Source: Oleiphilus messinensis | GTDB lineage: Bacteria > Pseudomonadota > Gammaproteobacteria > Pseudomonadales > Oleiphilaceae | Reading direction: 5' to 3' | DNA length: 64,000 bases | Assembly: GCF_002162375.1 (NCBI RefSeq) | Contig: NZ_CP021425.1 | Coordinates: 5,444,501-5,508,500, forward strand | Part shown: in pieces, positions 43,140 to 52,173 of the stretch | How positions within the stretch are numbered: position 1 is the first letter of the stretch | Layout of the letters: each line of letters begins with the position of its first letter | Notes under the pieces: generated by a model | What the model saw: only the letters and a program-made list of their open reading frames with translations | Database searches by the model: none | Told to the model about the DNA's origin: nothing | Translations under genes and position numbers: made by a program

Positions 43140-44708
43140 TTAAGGCAACAACATACCTCTGATGGTGAAGAACAGCAGCGCTGCCAACAAAGCCGATGCC
43201 GGTACAGTGATAATCCAGGCAGCAGCAATTTTGAATAACGCGGAACGTTTAACCATCTCTTCCCGGTAAATCGATTTCAGTTCTTTGCGCTCCGCCTTGG
43301 ATAGTTCGACTTCAGCTGTTTTTGACTTCAACTGCTTCAGTAACGCCCCCATACCTTCAATCGAAGCATGCTGAAATTCATTCAGGAAGCGCTGAATCCG
43401 CTCCCGGTCAGCGCCTTGGTGATGCTTTAATATCGAGTGCAGTTCACTGGCATAGGACGTTTTCAGGTATTCGCGAAGGAAGCCAACACCAAATATCCCC
43501 CCCACCGCAATATGGGTAGAGCTTACCGGCAATCCAAGTTGCGAGGCGATGATTACAGTAATCGCCGCTGCAAGCGCAACACAAAAGGCACGCATTTTGT
43601 TCAACTCGGTAATTTCAGTCCCCACGGTGCGAATCAACTTGGGTCCATAAAGCGTCAAGCCGATTGAAATACCGATTGCACCAACCATCATCACCCAGAA
43701 TGGAATCGATGCTTTAGCATGGAAGCTGGCATTCACTAATGCATCATTGATGGCCGCCAGCGGCCCGACTGCATTTGCCACATCATTGGCGCCATGGGCA
43801 AAGCTCAACAGGGCCGCAGCAAAGATAAGTGGAACCGTGAATAGACTATTAACGCCTTAGACCGAGTTTTCCATGGATTGAGCCGCCTTTGCAATAAGCG
43901 GTCTCACCGCGACGAAAACCAGCGCCGCGACACCAAGCCCAATCAAGCAAGCCGTCACAAAATCAAATTTCCATATTTTCTTCAGTCCTTTCAATACCAG
44001 ATAGGATGAAAATGCCCAGGCCATGATGGCCAGCAACCAAGGCACAACCCGCTTGGCAGAACCGACCAAGTCTTCGGTATACATCACTTTTCGTTTGATC
44101 AGGTATAAAAATCCTGCCGCGATAACCCCGCCCATTACCGGAGAAATCACCCAACTGGCTGCAATTGCGCCCATTTTGCCCCAATTGGCAACTTCAACAC
44201 CCCCGGCAGCAATACCCGCCCCGAGCACTCCGCCAACAATACTGTGGGTTGTGGATACCGGAGCCCCCACCCAGGTTGCAATATTCAACCAGAGCGCACC
44301 AGCCAAAAGCGCCGCCATCATGAGCCAGACAAATTCATCGGTACTGGTGATTATCGATGGATCGATGATGCCTTTTTTTATGGTGCTGACGACATCCCCC
44401 CCGGCAATCAAAGCCCCGGATGCTTCAAATATCGCTGCGATAACGATAGCGCCCCCCAATGTGAGCGCCTTGGAACCAACCGCAGGTCCGACATTGTTCG
44501 CAACATCATTCGCGCCGATGTTCATGGCCATATAGCCACCAATCATGGCCGCAATCACCAATAAATAACTGTCCTCCAGCCCTTTGGCCGTCACTGCTGC
44601 ATAAAGCATGACACCAACCACAAACAGCAACGCAAAGCCAAGGCGCATCATTTCCTGTTGGGAGCTATTGGTAGCCGATTCCAGTTGTTTGATATTGGAG
44701 AATTCCAT
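43140..44708 (-). pseudogene. pit: PiT-family phosphate transporter with an in-frame TAA
   Basis: Two open frames, 43857-44708 and 43140-43856, lie in the same reading frame, separated only by a TAA at 43859-43857. The first 283 codons give an N-terminal PiT half with GANDVANNVGP and STTHSIVGG; after the stop the frame resumes GVNSLFTVPLIFAAALL, then FAHGANDVANAVGP and SSTHIAVGG, the second PiT repeat. Joined, it is a 522-codon low-affinity phosphate (cation) symporter of normal PiT length. The second half has no ribosome site. It could be a nonsense mutation (for example from CAA), a sequencing error, or programmed readthrough. No DUF47 PhoU-like partner gene is next to it. Confidence 0.85.
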
Positions 44709-45066
44709 AAATGAATACCTTTATCGTTTCAGAGGGGCTTCAGCGATAATCAATACAGCAGTTCGATTAAATAATGTCATAACTGATGAAGTTTGCACCA
44801 AATTGGTTCAAATCTTGGTTGACCGCAATAATTTGGGCCAAACTATAGCGAGACAGTCACAAAAATGAAATATAAATTTTAGTCTTATTCCCTGCTCTGA
44901 GGTGCTTTGCGAATACCAAACCCGAATTAATCCTTGATGATCATGTTTTTACGCCCCTTCCCGATGATCAATCATCGTTACGGTTCAGCATTTCGCCGAC
45001 TTTCCATGCTAAACAAGCAAAATTCTGCTACTCTTTTTGAGTGTTATTTGAACAAATCGAGTAGGC
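44709..45066. other. Divergent intergenic region pit / REC-GGDEF-EAL gene
   Basis: 358 bases between divergent genes. A short plus-strand frame overlapping the pit start is not convincing. An operator-like inverted repeat, CGATGA / TCATCG with a 4-base centre, lies at 44962-44977, with another GATGATCA nearby at about 44937. A weak one-sided Pho-box-like half site is at about 44776, too degenerate to call. No RNA gene was recognised. Confidence 0.4.
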
Positions 45067-46809
45067 ATGATTCGGATGGACCAGCTTTGCGAACTTGACG
45101 AATTGGACAACCCCATCAGCATTCTTTATGTCGAAGATTCCACCGATGATATTTTGTTTATCGAAATCTACCTCAAGAAAGTATTCGGCGCCCAGTTCAC
45201 ACTTGTTGCGGTTCACTCTGTAGGCGAAGCCAAACGAGTCCTCTATCAAAAGTGTTTTGATCTGGTTCTTCTCGATTTGAGCCTCCCCGATGCCGGAGGG
45301 TTAATGGGCCTACAAAGCCTGTTGGTGAGCTTTCCCTATCAGGCCATTGTGGTGATTACAGGGATGGATGATGTACGCTTGGGTTTGCAGGCGGTAAAAC
45401 TGGGTGCTCAAGACTATTTGACTAAAGGACACTACACCAGCGACACCGTGCTCAGGGTCATTCGCTATGCGGTTGAGCGCAACCGTATAGCAACTCAATT
45501 AATGAAAATGGCCCATCAAGACCCATTAACCGGATTACACAACCGCTCGGGGTTCATGAACCATTTAAAAACCATTCTGCCTCAATCACAGCGCCGCAAC
45601 TACAACATTGCACTACTGTACATCGACCTCGACAATTTCAAAATCATCAATGACACACTTGGCCATGAAGTGGGAGACCACTATCTGAGAAGTATTTCAA
45701 AGATATTCAAAGCATCAACTCGAGCATCGGATTTTCTGGCCCGTCTGGGTGGCGATGAATTTACATTCATTATTCAGTTTGATGAGCACAATTCAGAAGA
45801 GCCGCTCACGGTGGCCCAAAATGTGATCAAAGCACTCGAACATCCCATCAAAATCGGGGATGGGCAAAGCATCAGGGGTGCATGCAGTATCGGCATTGCT
45901 CTCTGGGATCATTCAGTTGGTTCCGGCACGGCAGCAGACTGGCAAAACCACAGCCTGGAATTGATCAATCGGGCTGACACGGCCATGTACCAAGCCAAAC
46001 AGGTCAACGGCTCCAGCTATCAATTTTATGACGAAGCCCTGGCGCATAAAGCTACCGAGAAACAGGCCTTTCTACGTGGGCTGCGCAATGCCCAACAACA
46101 GGGAGAGTTTCAGCTGTTTTACCAGCCTATTTACTGCTCCCGAAAGTCAAAACTGATCGCCACAGAAGTAATGATGCGCTGGCTTTCACAGGAGCGTGGT
46201 ACGCTGGATCCTGGCTCGGCACTTAATCAATTAGGTGATCACGAGCTGATTATCAGTCTCGGCAACTGGATCATCTACGAGAGTTGTGGGCAGTTCCGCA
46301 GGTGGCTGGATGACGGCCTGATGGAACCGGAAAGCTGGGTCAGCCTCGATATATCCCCCGCACATTTTCTGAACCCTGCCCTGGCAGATCAAATTTATAA
46401 AGTCCTGCATGAACATCAGCTCCCGACTCACCATCTCCGCCTGGAGCTGGCAGAGAGCATACTCATGAAAGAGGCCGCCATAAAACAACTCAGGCAGCTG
46501 AAAGAAGTTGGTATCAGTATCGCTATCGACCATTTCGGTACAGGGTATTCATCCATGCGCTATTTGAAAACGAATGCAGTTGATTCGCTCATTATCGACC
46601 GCTCCTATGTGCAAAACTATTTACACAACCGGGAGTCCCAATCCAGTACGCGGGCCATGGTGAGGTTCGGGCAAACACTGGGAAAATCGATTGTCGCTGA
46701 AGGCATTGATAGTGAAGCCCTGGCCGCAGCACTCAGTGAGCTCGGCTGCGACTATCTTCAGGGCGCTTATTTTGGCACGCCAGCCAGTGCTGAACAAATT
46801 GGTAATTAA
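45067..46809 (+). CDS. Response regulator with GGDEF and degenerate EAL domains
   Basis: 580 residues. The receiver (about 15-135) has DLVLLDLSLPDAGG with the phosphoacceptor Asp and the signalling Lys in YLTKGHYTSD. The GGDEF domain is complete (YIDLDNFKIINDTLGHE, LARLGGDEFTF) with an inhibitory-site RASD five residues before it, so it is a probable phosphorylation-controlled diguanylate cyclase. The EAL domain is eroded: EAL is EVM, the metal Asn position reads LDIS, the DD pair reads IDHFGTG, and the KID lysine is replaced (LIIDRS). Phosphodiesterase activity is unlikely; c-di-GMP or protein binding remains possible. No kinase gene is adjacent. Confidence 0.92.
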   Translation: MIRMDQLCELDELDNPISILYVEDSTDDILFIEIYLKKVFGAQFTLVAVHSVGEAKRVLYQKCFDLVLLDLSLPDAGGLMGLQSLLVSFPYQAIVVITGMDDVRLGLQAVKLGAQDYLTKGHYTSDTVLRVIRYAVERNRIATQLMKMAHQDPLTGLHNRSGFMNHLKTILPQSQRRNYNIALLYIDLDNFKIINDTLGHEVGDHYLRSISKIFKASTRASDFLARLGGDEFTFIIQFDEHNSEEPLTVAQNVIKALEHPIKIGDGQSIRGACSIGIALWDHSVGSGTAADWQNHSLELINRADTAMYQAKQVNGSSYQFYDEALAHKATEKQAFLRGLRNAQQQGEFQLFYQPIYCSRKSKLIATEVMMRWLSQERGTLDPGSALNQLGDHELIISLGNWIIYESCGQFRRWLDDGLMEPESWVSLDISPAHFLNPALADQIYKVLHEHQLPTHHLRLELAESILMKEAAIKQLRQLKEVGISIAIDHFGTGYSSMRYLKTNAVDSLIIDRSYVQNYLHNRESQSSTRAMVRFGQTLGKSIVAEGIDSEALAAALSELGCDYLQGAYFGTPASAEQIGN

Positions 46810-46848
46810 TGACCACTTCAGCCATAAACCAGCCGCTTTGTGCCGCCA

Positions 46849-49800
46849 CTAACAGGATGACGACTCGCCAGCATTCGGCACATCTCGCTTATGCAAAAAG
46901 TCATAAATTATGGGCACCAACAACAAACTCACCAACATGGAGAATGTTAACCCGGCCACAATCGTGATCGCCAAAGGCTGCAGCATTTCTGCGCCCTCCC
47001 CCCAACCCAGTGCGAGTGGCAACATCCCCATACTGGTTGTCAAGGTCGTCATCAATATTGGCCTGAGCCGTAATCGTCCTGCCTCCAGTATTGCCTCAAT
47101 TTTTGCGTAGCCACGAAAACGCAACAGTTCGATGTACTCAACCAGAACAATCGCATTGTTTACAACGATACCTGCCAACATAATCACGCCGAGCCACACG
47201 GGCATGGATATTGGCAAATCCGCCACATAACAACCCAGGGCAACACCACTCAGGGCAAAAGGGACACTCAACAGAATAACGACGGGATTGAGCAATGCCT
47301 CATATTGAATGGCCATCACCACAAAGACAAGAAACAAGGCAAGCAACAGTAAAACCTGAGTCAGTTGATTTGCTTCCTGAAGCGCTTCACGAGCACCACC
47401 ATCGTATAGCACATAGCCTTTCGGCAATTCAAACTGATCACTCAGTTCGGCTAAGTCCGTGAGCACTTCATTTAATGCCGCATTTTCATCCAGCGTTGCC
47501 GAAACCTCCACGATACGCATTTGATTATCGCGCTTGATGGTTGAAGGAGACCGCACAAACTCGATTTTCGCAACCGTTCCCAGGTATACGGGAGGCCGAT
47601 TATTTTGCTGAGGGTAAAGCAATATCGACTCAAGGTGAGCTAATCCCCTGACCTCATCACGGGGAAGCCTGATACGAATGTCGTGCTCACGATCCCCATC
47701 CAGAAAGCCGGACACGATACGCCCCTCCAGGGCAATTTGCATCGCTTCTGCCAACTCCTCAGTGCTCAGGCCCAATGCTGTAGCCCGGTCCCGATCGATG
47801 ACAATCGCCATCTCGCTGTTTTCTTCTTCCGAGGAAAATGAAATATTGGTCAACCCTGGAACGGTTTTGACTTGCAACACCAACGCCCGGGCCAATTTAT
47901 CCAGAACAGCAAGATCACTGCCTTGAATACGCAAGCTGATGTCATCATCACCGGCACTGGTGCGCACCCCGCGAATCCCCTGCTGATACAAGCGAACTTT
48001 GATCCCCGCCATTTCAAGCTGACCAATTTCACGTTTCATATCATCAATCCATTGCTGACTGCTGCGCTGTCGCCCCGCCAACGTTTTCAATTGCACAGCC
48101 AGCCTCGCACTGTTGGCTGACTCCCGTTGCGAGCGACCGAAAATAGATCCGCCTACCAGACTGAACACCATTTCGACATCACCCTGGCTCTGGAACAATG
48201 CTTCAATCTGCCGAACCCGATCATCCATTTCCTGGATTGGTGTACCCGGATCACTGGAAATACGCACATTGATACTGCCATCATCCAGTTTGGGCAAGAA
48301 AATTTGCCGGGTTTCCATCAGTAAGCCCACCGCCCAAACGAGACCGGCAATAAAAATAAACAGCACCAGCCAACGTCCCCGCAATACCCAACGCAGGGAA
48401 ACCTGATAGCCATGCTGGAAATGGCCAAGCACCGCATCCACACCATTGCGAAAGGCGCTTGTTTTGCGGGTACGAACCCTTGCCGCAAGCGCCGGAACCA
48501 GCGTCACAGCAATAATCAGTGACGCGACGATTGCAGCGGATATCGTGATAATCAGTTCCCGAAACAGCAAACCGGTTAACCCACTGACAAAAATGAAAGG
48601 CAAGACAGCCGCCAGATTGGTGGATGTCGCGGCCACAATGGCACTGTTGACCTCTGCTGCAGCATCACTCGCTGCACTTGCACTGGACTCCCCCTGCAAC
48701 TGATGTCGGTAGATGTTTTCCAGCATCACAATCGTATTGTCCACCAGCATGCCAACCCCCAGTGCCAAGCCACCCAGCGTCATGATATTGAGCGTCAGCC
48801 CCCCAACGCCCATCAAGGCAAATGTCACCATGATCGCAATCGGTATGGCACTGCCAATGATCAAAGTACGTCTCAAATTGCCCAGGAAGAGATAAACAAC
48901 CGCCATCGCCAAGAATGCACCGGAAAGCGCAGCAGTGGTGGAGTTACGTAACGCTTGCCGGACATAGACGGACTGATCGGCAACATTGATCACCTCAATA
49001 TCGTCTGGCATGACTCCCTGCTCTTTAAGCCAGAGCACCCGCTGTTGCACCTTCTCCACAACATCTACGGTATTGGCGGTAGGCTGCTTCTGGATGGAGA
49101 CTTTGACCCCCGGTATGCCATTCGCCCGGATCTTGATCCGTTCGTCTTGATGGGTGTCGATAATGGTCGCAACCTCCGACATATAAACGGTGCCACCATC
49201 CGTCAGCATCAGCGGAACACGGGAAAGATCCTCCAAACTTGAGAACCGACTGGTGATACGACCCGAAATTTCCCGCCCTTCACTCTGAAAACGGCCCGCG
49301 GGTTCATCACGATTTTCGTTCTGCAAAACGCTAACAAGATCATTCAGAGTCAATCCAACACCGGCCAGCCGCTGTTGATCCGGCAGGATCTGCACTTCCC
49401 GAACCAGTCCTCCACCCACCTCGGCTGCGGCAACGCCCGGTAAGTTAATAAACCACTTCCTGAAAGTATCATCTGCCCAGGTTCGCAATTCACGGGCATC
49501 CCGAAGCCGGGAGGTAATCACATACTCTGCAACCGGGATCTGGGAGGGATCCAGTTTGTAAATTACCGGCGGATTGATGGTATCCGGAAGAAAACGTTTG
49601 GCACGGTCGAGGCGGGTACTGGCATCCTGAAGCGCTTGGTCAATATCGGTGTTGTAACCAAAGGTCAGATCCACCCGGGTTGCCCCGAGGCTGGTTTCAG
49701 ATTGCACCCGGGTCGCATCTTCAGTAATCGCCAGTTGTTCTTCCAACTGCCGGGTTACGTTATCTTCCATCACCGATGCAGGCACACCGGGATCAATAAT

Positions 49801-50013
49801 TCTGACCCGTATCTCGGGATAAATCAGATGCGGCAAAAGATCAATAGAGAGACGCCCCAATGAAAATGTCCCCAGAACAATAGCCGCCAACGCAATCATC
49901 ACTACGCCTACCGGGTGCCGAATAGACCAGGCGGCAATACCACCACCTTTGGGGTTTGCAGAGGAAGGAGAACGTGTATCTGGTGCTAGCGAAGGATCTG
50001 TGGACTCAACCAT
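46849..50013 (-). CDS. RND efflux transporter permease (AcrB/MexB superfamily)
   Basis: 1054 residues with the RND layout: a first membrane span (about 29-49), a large periplasmic loop, spans in two bundles of six, and a second loop. Conserved parts include LPHLIYPEIRVRI after the first span and GGLALGVGMLVDNTIVMLEN with the proton-relay Asp in the fourth span; the second bundle has LAGIVVNNAIVLVEYIELL. It exports drugs, metals or lipophilic compounds using the proton gradient, with the adaptor encoded upstream, whose gene overlaps it by 8 bases. No outer-membrane TolC-like gene is in the window. The broad HAE family is firm; the substrate is not known. Confidence 0.95.
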   Translation of the reverse strand: MVESTDPSLAPDTRSPSSANPKGGGIAAWSIRHPVGVVMIALAAIVLGTFSLGRLSIDLLPHLIYPEIRVRIIDPGVPASVMEDNVTRQLEEQLAITEDATRVQSETSLGATRVDLTFGYNTDIDQALQDASTRLDRAKRFLPDTINPPVIYKLDPSQIPVAEYVITSRLRDARELRTWADDTFRKWFINLPGVAAAEVGGGLVREVQILPDQQRLAGVGLTLNDLVSVLQNENRDEPAGRFQSEGREISGRITSRFSSLEDLSRVPLMLTDGGTVYMSEVATIIDTHQDERIKIRANGIPGVKVSIQKQPTANTVDVVEKVQQRVLWLKEQGVMPDDIEVINVADQSVYVRQALRNSTTAALSGAFLAMAVVYLFLGNLRRTLIIGSAIPIAIMVTFALMGVGGLTLNIMTLGGLALGVGMLVDNTIVMLENIYRHQLQGESSASAASDAAAEVNSAIVAATSTNLAAVLPFIFVSGLTGLLFRELIITISAAIVASLIIAVTLVPALAARVRTRKTSAFRNGVDAVLGHFQHGYQVSLRWVLRGRWLVLFIFIAGLVWAVGLLMETRQIFLPKLDDGSINVRISSDPGTPIQEMDDRVRQIEALFQSQGDVEMVFSLVGGSIFGRSQRESANSARLAVQLKTLAGRQRSSQQWIDDMKREIGQLEMAGIKVRLYQQGIRGVRTSAGDDDISLRIQGSDLAVLDKLARALVLQVKTVPGLTNISFSSEEENSEMAIVIDRDRATALGLSTEELAEAMQIALEGRIVSGFLDGDREHDIRIRLPRDEVRGLAHLESILLYPQQNNRPPVYLGTVAKIEFVRSPSTIKRDNQMRIVEVSATLDENAALNEVLTDLAELSDQFELPKGYVLYDGGAREALQEANQLTQVLLLLALFLVFVVMAIQYEALLNPVVILLSVPFALSGVALGCYVADLPISMPVWLGVIMLAGIVVNNAIVLVEYIELLRFRGYAKIEAILEAGRLRLRPILMTTLTTSMGMLPLALGWGEGAEMLQPLAITIVAGLTFSMLVSLLLVPIIYDFLHKRDVPNAGESSSC

Positions 50014-51094
50014 TTTCGCTCCCCCCTCTCAATTGCACGATTTTGACAGATTTACCATCACTCAAATCGAGAAATCCTCGCGTTACGACTAAATCGCCCT
50101 CACTGAGCCCGTCCAGAATTTCGATACGATCATCAAATCGTCCTCCAGTTATAACTTTTTGACGCTGGGCTACACCGTCTTCGGTAACACGATACACAAT
50201 CGCCACCCCCTCATCATGCTGTAATGCACGGAACGGTATCGTCATTCGCGCAGAAAGCCGGGCATTGAACGTAACACGACAAAACTGCCCGGGACGAGCG
50301 CCTCTTGGCACCGGAGCAACGCTCACTTCAACTTTCCCGCGACGGGAAATGGGGTCAATATCCGGATAAATTCGACTGATCAGGCCTGGATAGGTTCCGC
50401 TCCCCAAGGCATCGATCGCAACGGAGACTTCATCTCCCAGGCTCAGACTTGTTATCAACAACTCCGAGACAGAAACATCCGTAATTAAGGAAGATGGATC
50501 CGAGATGGTCAGCAAGTGCTCATGCTTCTCAGCCACATTCCCCGGCTCCGTCAAGCGCCGCACAATAACACCGGTAATCGGAGCCTGAATTTCGGTATAT
50601 CCCAAACGGGTGCGCAAAACGTTTTCATCCGAACGGGCAACCTCGAGCTCCGTCTCCTTGCTACCCAATTCATCTGCGGAGGTAAGCTGTTTTTTGAACA
50701 GTGCGCGCAAGCGCTTTAGATCCTGTTCCAATTGAGACCTTAAAGCTTTTGCCCGCTGTAATTGAGCCTGCAACAAGCTGTCATCCAGCAACGCAACAAC
50801 CTCGCCTTTTTCAACCAAATCCCCTTCATAAAACGGCAGCGCAGTAACTTGCCCTTCTTCCTGACTGAATATCTCTACGGTACGTAAGGCCCTGAGAGAG
50901 CCGGGCCGCTGTCGTGAAAGGCCCATGCTGGTGACTAACACTGGAGAGGTTTCGACCAGATGCTGTGCTGGCGATTTTTTGGGTGATTGCCCGGAGAGGG
51001 ATAAAGCGCCAGGTTCGGCTGGCTTGTCCTGACAGGCCAGTAACAATAAAAACACGGGAACAGCAAGAAATGGAAAAAACCGGGGAGGTTTCAT
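50006..51094 (-). CDS. RND efflux periplasmic adaptor lipoprotein
   Basis: 362 residues from the ATG at 51094 (MKPPRFFPFLAVPVF), with AGGA 7 bases upstream. The signal peptide ends in a lipobox LLAC, so it is anchored by lipid. The order is a barrel-sandwich (VTALPFYEGDLVEKGEVVALL), a hairpin coiled coil (about 110-150), then the returning lipoyl half (YTEIQAPITGVIVRRLTEPG) and beta-barrel (GARPGQFCRVTF). It bridges the permease to an outer-membrane channel. Its 3' end overlaps the permease gene, so the pair form an operon. Confidence 0.93.
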   Translation of the reverse strand: MKPPRFFPFLAVPVFLLLLACQDKPAEPGALSLSGQSPKKSPAQHLVETSPVLVTSMGLSRQRPGSLRALRTVEIFSQEEGQVTALPFYEGDLVEKGEVVALLDDSLLQAQLQRAKALRSQLEQDLKRLRALFKKQLTSADELGSKETELEVARSDENVLRTRLGYTEIQAPITGVIVRRLTEPGNVAEKHEHLLTISDPSSLITDVSVSELLITSLSLGDEVSVAIDALGSGTYPGLISRIYPDIDPISRRGKVEVSVAPVPRGARPGQFCRVTFNARLSARMTIPFRALQHDEGVAIVYRVTEDGVAQRQKVITGGRFDDRIEILDGLSEGDLVVTRGFLDLSDGKSVKIVQLRGGSENG

Positions 51095-51358
51095 AGGGCA
51101 TCCTGATTGCATGTTGAGTATTCCAACTGTATCAAAAAAGCGTGTGACCTGTAGAGCACTATCCGCAATCTGCACAAGGATTCAGAGCAGTCTCGACATG
51201 CCAGTAAAGAGTGCTCATCTTGATGTGCAAAAGAGACTGCGATAGCAGTATTCGGAACCGTCGAAGTGGATCAGAACCTTGCCTTTTCGATTGCCAAAAA
51301 CCAAGCGAAATCCCGGTGCCGGGGACTCTATCTTCACCGTGCAATGCTGAATGCAAAC

Positions 51359-52054
51359 CTAACGTTTTGCTTCCTTAGGGGGGCGGCCCCGCTTTTTGGG
51401 CCGAACAGGGCGATCTACCATAAGTTGAATCTGGTGTTTGAACCGGTCTCCCCCCAGGACCATCTCGAGGTTGAGTGTTTCAACGATATGCTTTTTAATG
51501 CCAGGATCGAGTTCAAAACCAAACAGCTCCCGGTAAACCTCGCACCGCTGTCCCTCATCCTCCCCTAATTCATTATACATTTCATGGGGTTTAAGAACCG
51601 GATTGGACTGGCCCCCGGCATGGGTCTGATAACTGGACCAGGGGTAGGTCGCCTCGGAATCGGACAGCCCCATATCTACAGGTAAACTTTCGATATAACG
51701 GGTACAGGTGATCATATAGGCTGAAGAATCAATCAGGCTGGATTTATACCGACCTTCCCACAAAGTTCCGCTGCGATGGTACCGATGGTTCATATACTGC
51801 ACATAACGTCGTCCGAGGGATTGCATCATCTGAGAGACCCCCCCTTGCACCCGCGGTGTAACAATAATATGAGCTTCAGTTTTTAACAACGCATACGCAT
51901 GAATTTCACACTGATATTGTGTGGCGGCTTTTTCGAGGCTTTCCAGGAACATTTCATAGTCCTGCTGATCGAAAAAACAGGGCAAACGATTATGCCCGCG
52001 TTGCATGATGTATTGAGGATAGTCCGTTAAATTAAATCGTGGTTTCCTTGCCAT
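51359..52054 (-). CDS. RAYT-like REP-associated tyrosine transposase with altered HUH motif
   Basis: 231 residues of the IS200/IS605 Y1 transposase-like RAYT group: MARKPRFNLTDYPQYIMQRG at the start, RYVQYMNHRYHRSGTLWEGR and RYIESLPVDMGLSDSEATYP with the presumed catalytic Tyr. The HUH site usually reads PNHVHLL; here it is KTEAHIIVTP, so the first His is Glu (E60) and only H62 remains. The C-terminus ends in an AT-hook-like KKRGRPPKEAKR. Domesticated RAYTs bind and process hairpin REP elements; two hairpins lie upstream at 52076-52144. It has no IS ends or neighbouring insertion scars that I can see. Confidence 0.85.
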   Translation of the reverse strand: MARKPRFNLTDYPQYIMQRGHNRLPCFFDQQDYEMFLESLEKAATQYQCEIHAYALLKTEAHIIVTPRVQGGVSQMMQSLGRRYVQYMNHRYHRSGTLWEGRYKSSLIDSSAYMITCTRYIESLPVDMGLSDSEATYPWSSYQTHAGGQSNPVLKPHEMYNELGEDEGQRCEVYRELFGFELDPGIKKHIVETLNLEMVLGGDRFKHQIQLMVDRPVRPKKRGRPPKEAKR

Positions 52055-52075
52055 TTACGCGTACTCAAACTAAAC

Positions 52076-52095
52076 AGGGAGCAGACCTGCTCCCT
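52076..52095. repeat. Perfect hairpin between tssH and the RAYT gene
   Basis: AGGGAGCAG and CTGCTCCCT form a 9-bp perfect stem with a 2-base loop, 21 bases before the RAYT start. It may terminate the T6SS operon or be a REP-like target of the adjacent transposase. Confidence 0.55.
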
Positions 52096-52114
52096 TTCAT
52101 TCATTCTGGCTTAA

Positions 52115-52144
52115 TCTGCAACACATCCCTGATCATGTTGCAGA
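52115..52144. repeat. Second hairpin between tssH and the RAYT gene
   Basis: TCTGCAACA and TGTTGCAGA form a perfect 9-bp stem with a 12-base loop, 29 bases after the tssH stop. With the hairpin at 52076 it makes a pair 19 bases apart, a layout seen in REP doublets. Confidence 0.5.
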
Positions 52145-52173
52145 ATAGCCTTCTGTGTGACTTCGCCGGTTAT

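Noticed and set aside
44023-44535. A 170-codon open frame on the plus strand opposite pit
   Set aside because: Its Ala/Pro/Thr-rich product is what the reverse frame of a membrane gene gives; there is no start context.
44776-44795. A Pho-box-like half site upstream of pit
   Set aside because: Only one half-site fits and it is on the strand away from pit, so it is not a credible PhoB site.
51359-52054. An active IS200/IS605 insertion sequence
   Set aside because: No terminal palindromes or accessory tnpB were seen, and the HUH motif is altered, so a domesticated RAYT fits better.
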